From Ignisphaera aggregans DSM 17230 (lineage in GTDB: Archaea; Thermoproteota; Thermoprotei_A; Sulfolobales; Ignisphaeraceae), in NCBI GenBank assembly GCA_000145985.1, contig CP002098.1, forward strand, positions 248,001-312,000: a DNA stretch of 64,000 nt, given 5' to 3'. Within the stretch, counting starts at the first letter, position 1. Each line of letters begins with the position of its first letter. The notes beneath the pieces are model-generated. The model saw only the letters and a program-made list of their open reading frames with translations. It was not told where the DNA came from and searched no databases. Below, one piece after another: positions 63,256 through 64,000 of the stretch. Position numbers and translations under genes: made by a program.

Positions 63256-64000
63256 ATGGATGTAGCCATTTCATCAATGATCTATGTCGTTTTAAAACCC
63301 TATGAAGTTATCTCAAGGTTAGAGAGATTTAATGTAAATGCTATTGAGCTTAGCTATGATAATATTGTATACCTCGTTAGAAAGGGTTTTAATGAGGATG
63401 AGATTCTAAAGGAGTTTGTTGATGCTATAAAGAGTTCTGGGATTAAAGTATTAGCAGGGCATCTACCCTATGGAGATGTATTGAATAGAGCAGTAAATTT
63501 AGATGAGCAGGAAAGTGTTATTAGATATATTGAGAAGTGGATAGAGTTCTATAGCAATATTGGTTCAAAGGTTGTAGCAATTCATATACCATTCAATAAC
63601 CCTTCAATATATGAAAATTCTATTGACTATCTACTGAGGATAAAGTCATCAGCACTAAACTTCTTTAGAGCTCTCGAAAAACTGTCATCTGAGTATGGTA
63701 TTAGATTAGCGATTGAGAATAGATTGGAGAGAGGAGTCTATGGATATCTACCTCAAGATATCCTAGCGATAATTAGAGAGATCAATAGTGAGAATATCGG
63801 TATGTGTATGGATATAGGACATGCTTTTATAAATGGACTAAATCTAAGTGAGTTCTATAAGGTTTACAAGGACTATATATACTTGATACATGCCCATGAC
63901 AATGATGGTATAAGAGATCTACATCTACCTCCATTTACAGGTAAAATAGATTGGAGAAGACTATTGGAAGATCTAAGAGCTAGTTATAGAGGTGTAATAG
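63256..64000 (+). CDS. TIM-barrel sugar isomerase/epimerase-like protein, 3' end cut off by the window
   Basis: An open frame from ATG 63256 runs off the right edge after about 248 residues. It has the AP endonuclease 2 barrel: AIELSYD, VLAGHLPYGD, VVAIHIPFNNP, LAIENRLE (metal Glu), GMCMDIGHAFING (Asp and His) and LIHAHDNDGIRDLHLPPFTG with the next His and Asp. The family includes endonuclease IV and many sugar isomerases; the GIRDLHxPPxxGxIDW stretch is typical of sugar isomerases and epimerases. It is probably part of the sugar region. Confidence 0.82.
   Translation, partial: MDVAISSMIYVVLKPYEVISRLERFNVNAIELSYDNIVYLVRKGFNEDEILKEFVDAIKSSGIKVLAGHLPYGDVLNRAVNLDEQESVIRYIEKWIEFYSNIGSKVVAIHIPFNNPSIYENSIDYLLRIKSSALNFFRALEKLSSEYGIRLAIENRLERGVYGYLPQDILAIIREINSENIGMCMDIGHAFINGLNLSEFYKVYKDYIYLIHAHDNDGIRDLHLPPFTGKIDWRRLLEDLRASYRGVI

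Noticed and set aside
1-64000. CRISPR arrays, tRNA genes and intact insertion sequences
   Set aside because: No regularly spaced repeats, no T-loop GTTC-A-ATC pattern with a fitting acceptor stem, and no intact transposase frame were seen by eye; split or intron-containing tRNAs could be missed.

Overview
This window is a low-GC stretch of the chromosome of a hyperthermophilic crenarchaeon. The evidence is archaeal TrpRS, NrdD, Sua5, a type II methionine aminopeptidase, a divergent Alba-like protein, the archaeal cobalamin enzymes CobY, CobZ and CbiZ, a lone 5S rRNA gene, a C/D box sRNA, TATA boxes about 25-30 bases upstream of starts, and GGTGAT Shine-Dalgarno sites. The carbohydrate-degrading gene content and base composition fit a heterotrophic Desulfurococcales-type organism such as Ignisphaera. 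That assignment is inference from gene content, not from a database match.

Layout. 1-3.6 kb: the 5' part of an FAD disulfide reductase, a small membrane protein, a C/D box sRNA, an HTH/zinc-ribbon regulator and anaerobic ribonucleotide reductase. 3.7-9.2 kb: a degenerate nuclease-like protein, a DUF2148 protein, SufC-SufB for Fe-S assembly, NAD(P)HX repair and the Thi4 thiazole synthase. 9.5-12 kb: a DUF438/hemerythrin-like/PAS sensor with its HTH partner, a decayed second hemerythrin gene and a ubiquitin-like modifier. 12-16.3 kb: TrpRS, a LysE-type exporter, a nitroreductase and a ParA/MinD-type ATPase. 16.3-18.7 kb: a compositionally different island of tandem small membrane proteins with duplicated promoters, next to a cysteine-rich frame and decayed DNA.

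18.7-27.7 kb is a glycan-use region with GH31, GH36-type and GH5-type hydrolases, then convergent zinc alcohol and glycerol dehydrogenases. 27.8-37.2 kb holds housekeeping and poorly known genes: an MBL protein, Sua5, a nucleotidyltransferase, an Hsp20-like protein, a membrane-anchored SagB-type oxidoreductase, an Alba paralogue, a SerK-like protein, an antiporter and a nuclease-like protein. 37.3-44.4 kb is a cobalamin salvage and nucleotide-loop assembly cluster. On the minus strand it carries cbiZ-cobZ fusion, cobY, cobD, cobS and cbiB; on the plus strand cobT plus two PP-loop ATPases. No corrin-ring genes are present, which suggests scavenging of cobamides.

44.4-53.9 kb carries MetAP, DUF1512, the 5S rRNA gene, a retropepsin-like protein without its catalytic motif, a thioredoxin-like protein, an Lrp regulator, PheA and DUF2139. 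54-64 kb is a second sugar region: a TIM-barrel isomerase, a PfkB sugar kinase, a PHP protein, a large GH106-like hydrolase and another TIM-barrel isomerase at the right edge. It is scattered with decayed genes: a transaldolase, a GH16-like lectin/hydrolase, and a moaD-aor remnant. The decay of several sugar and tungsten-enzyme genes beside intact hydrolases suggests ongoing loss of one catabolic route.

No CRISPR array, intact insertion sequence or tRNA gene was seen.
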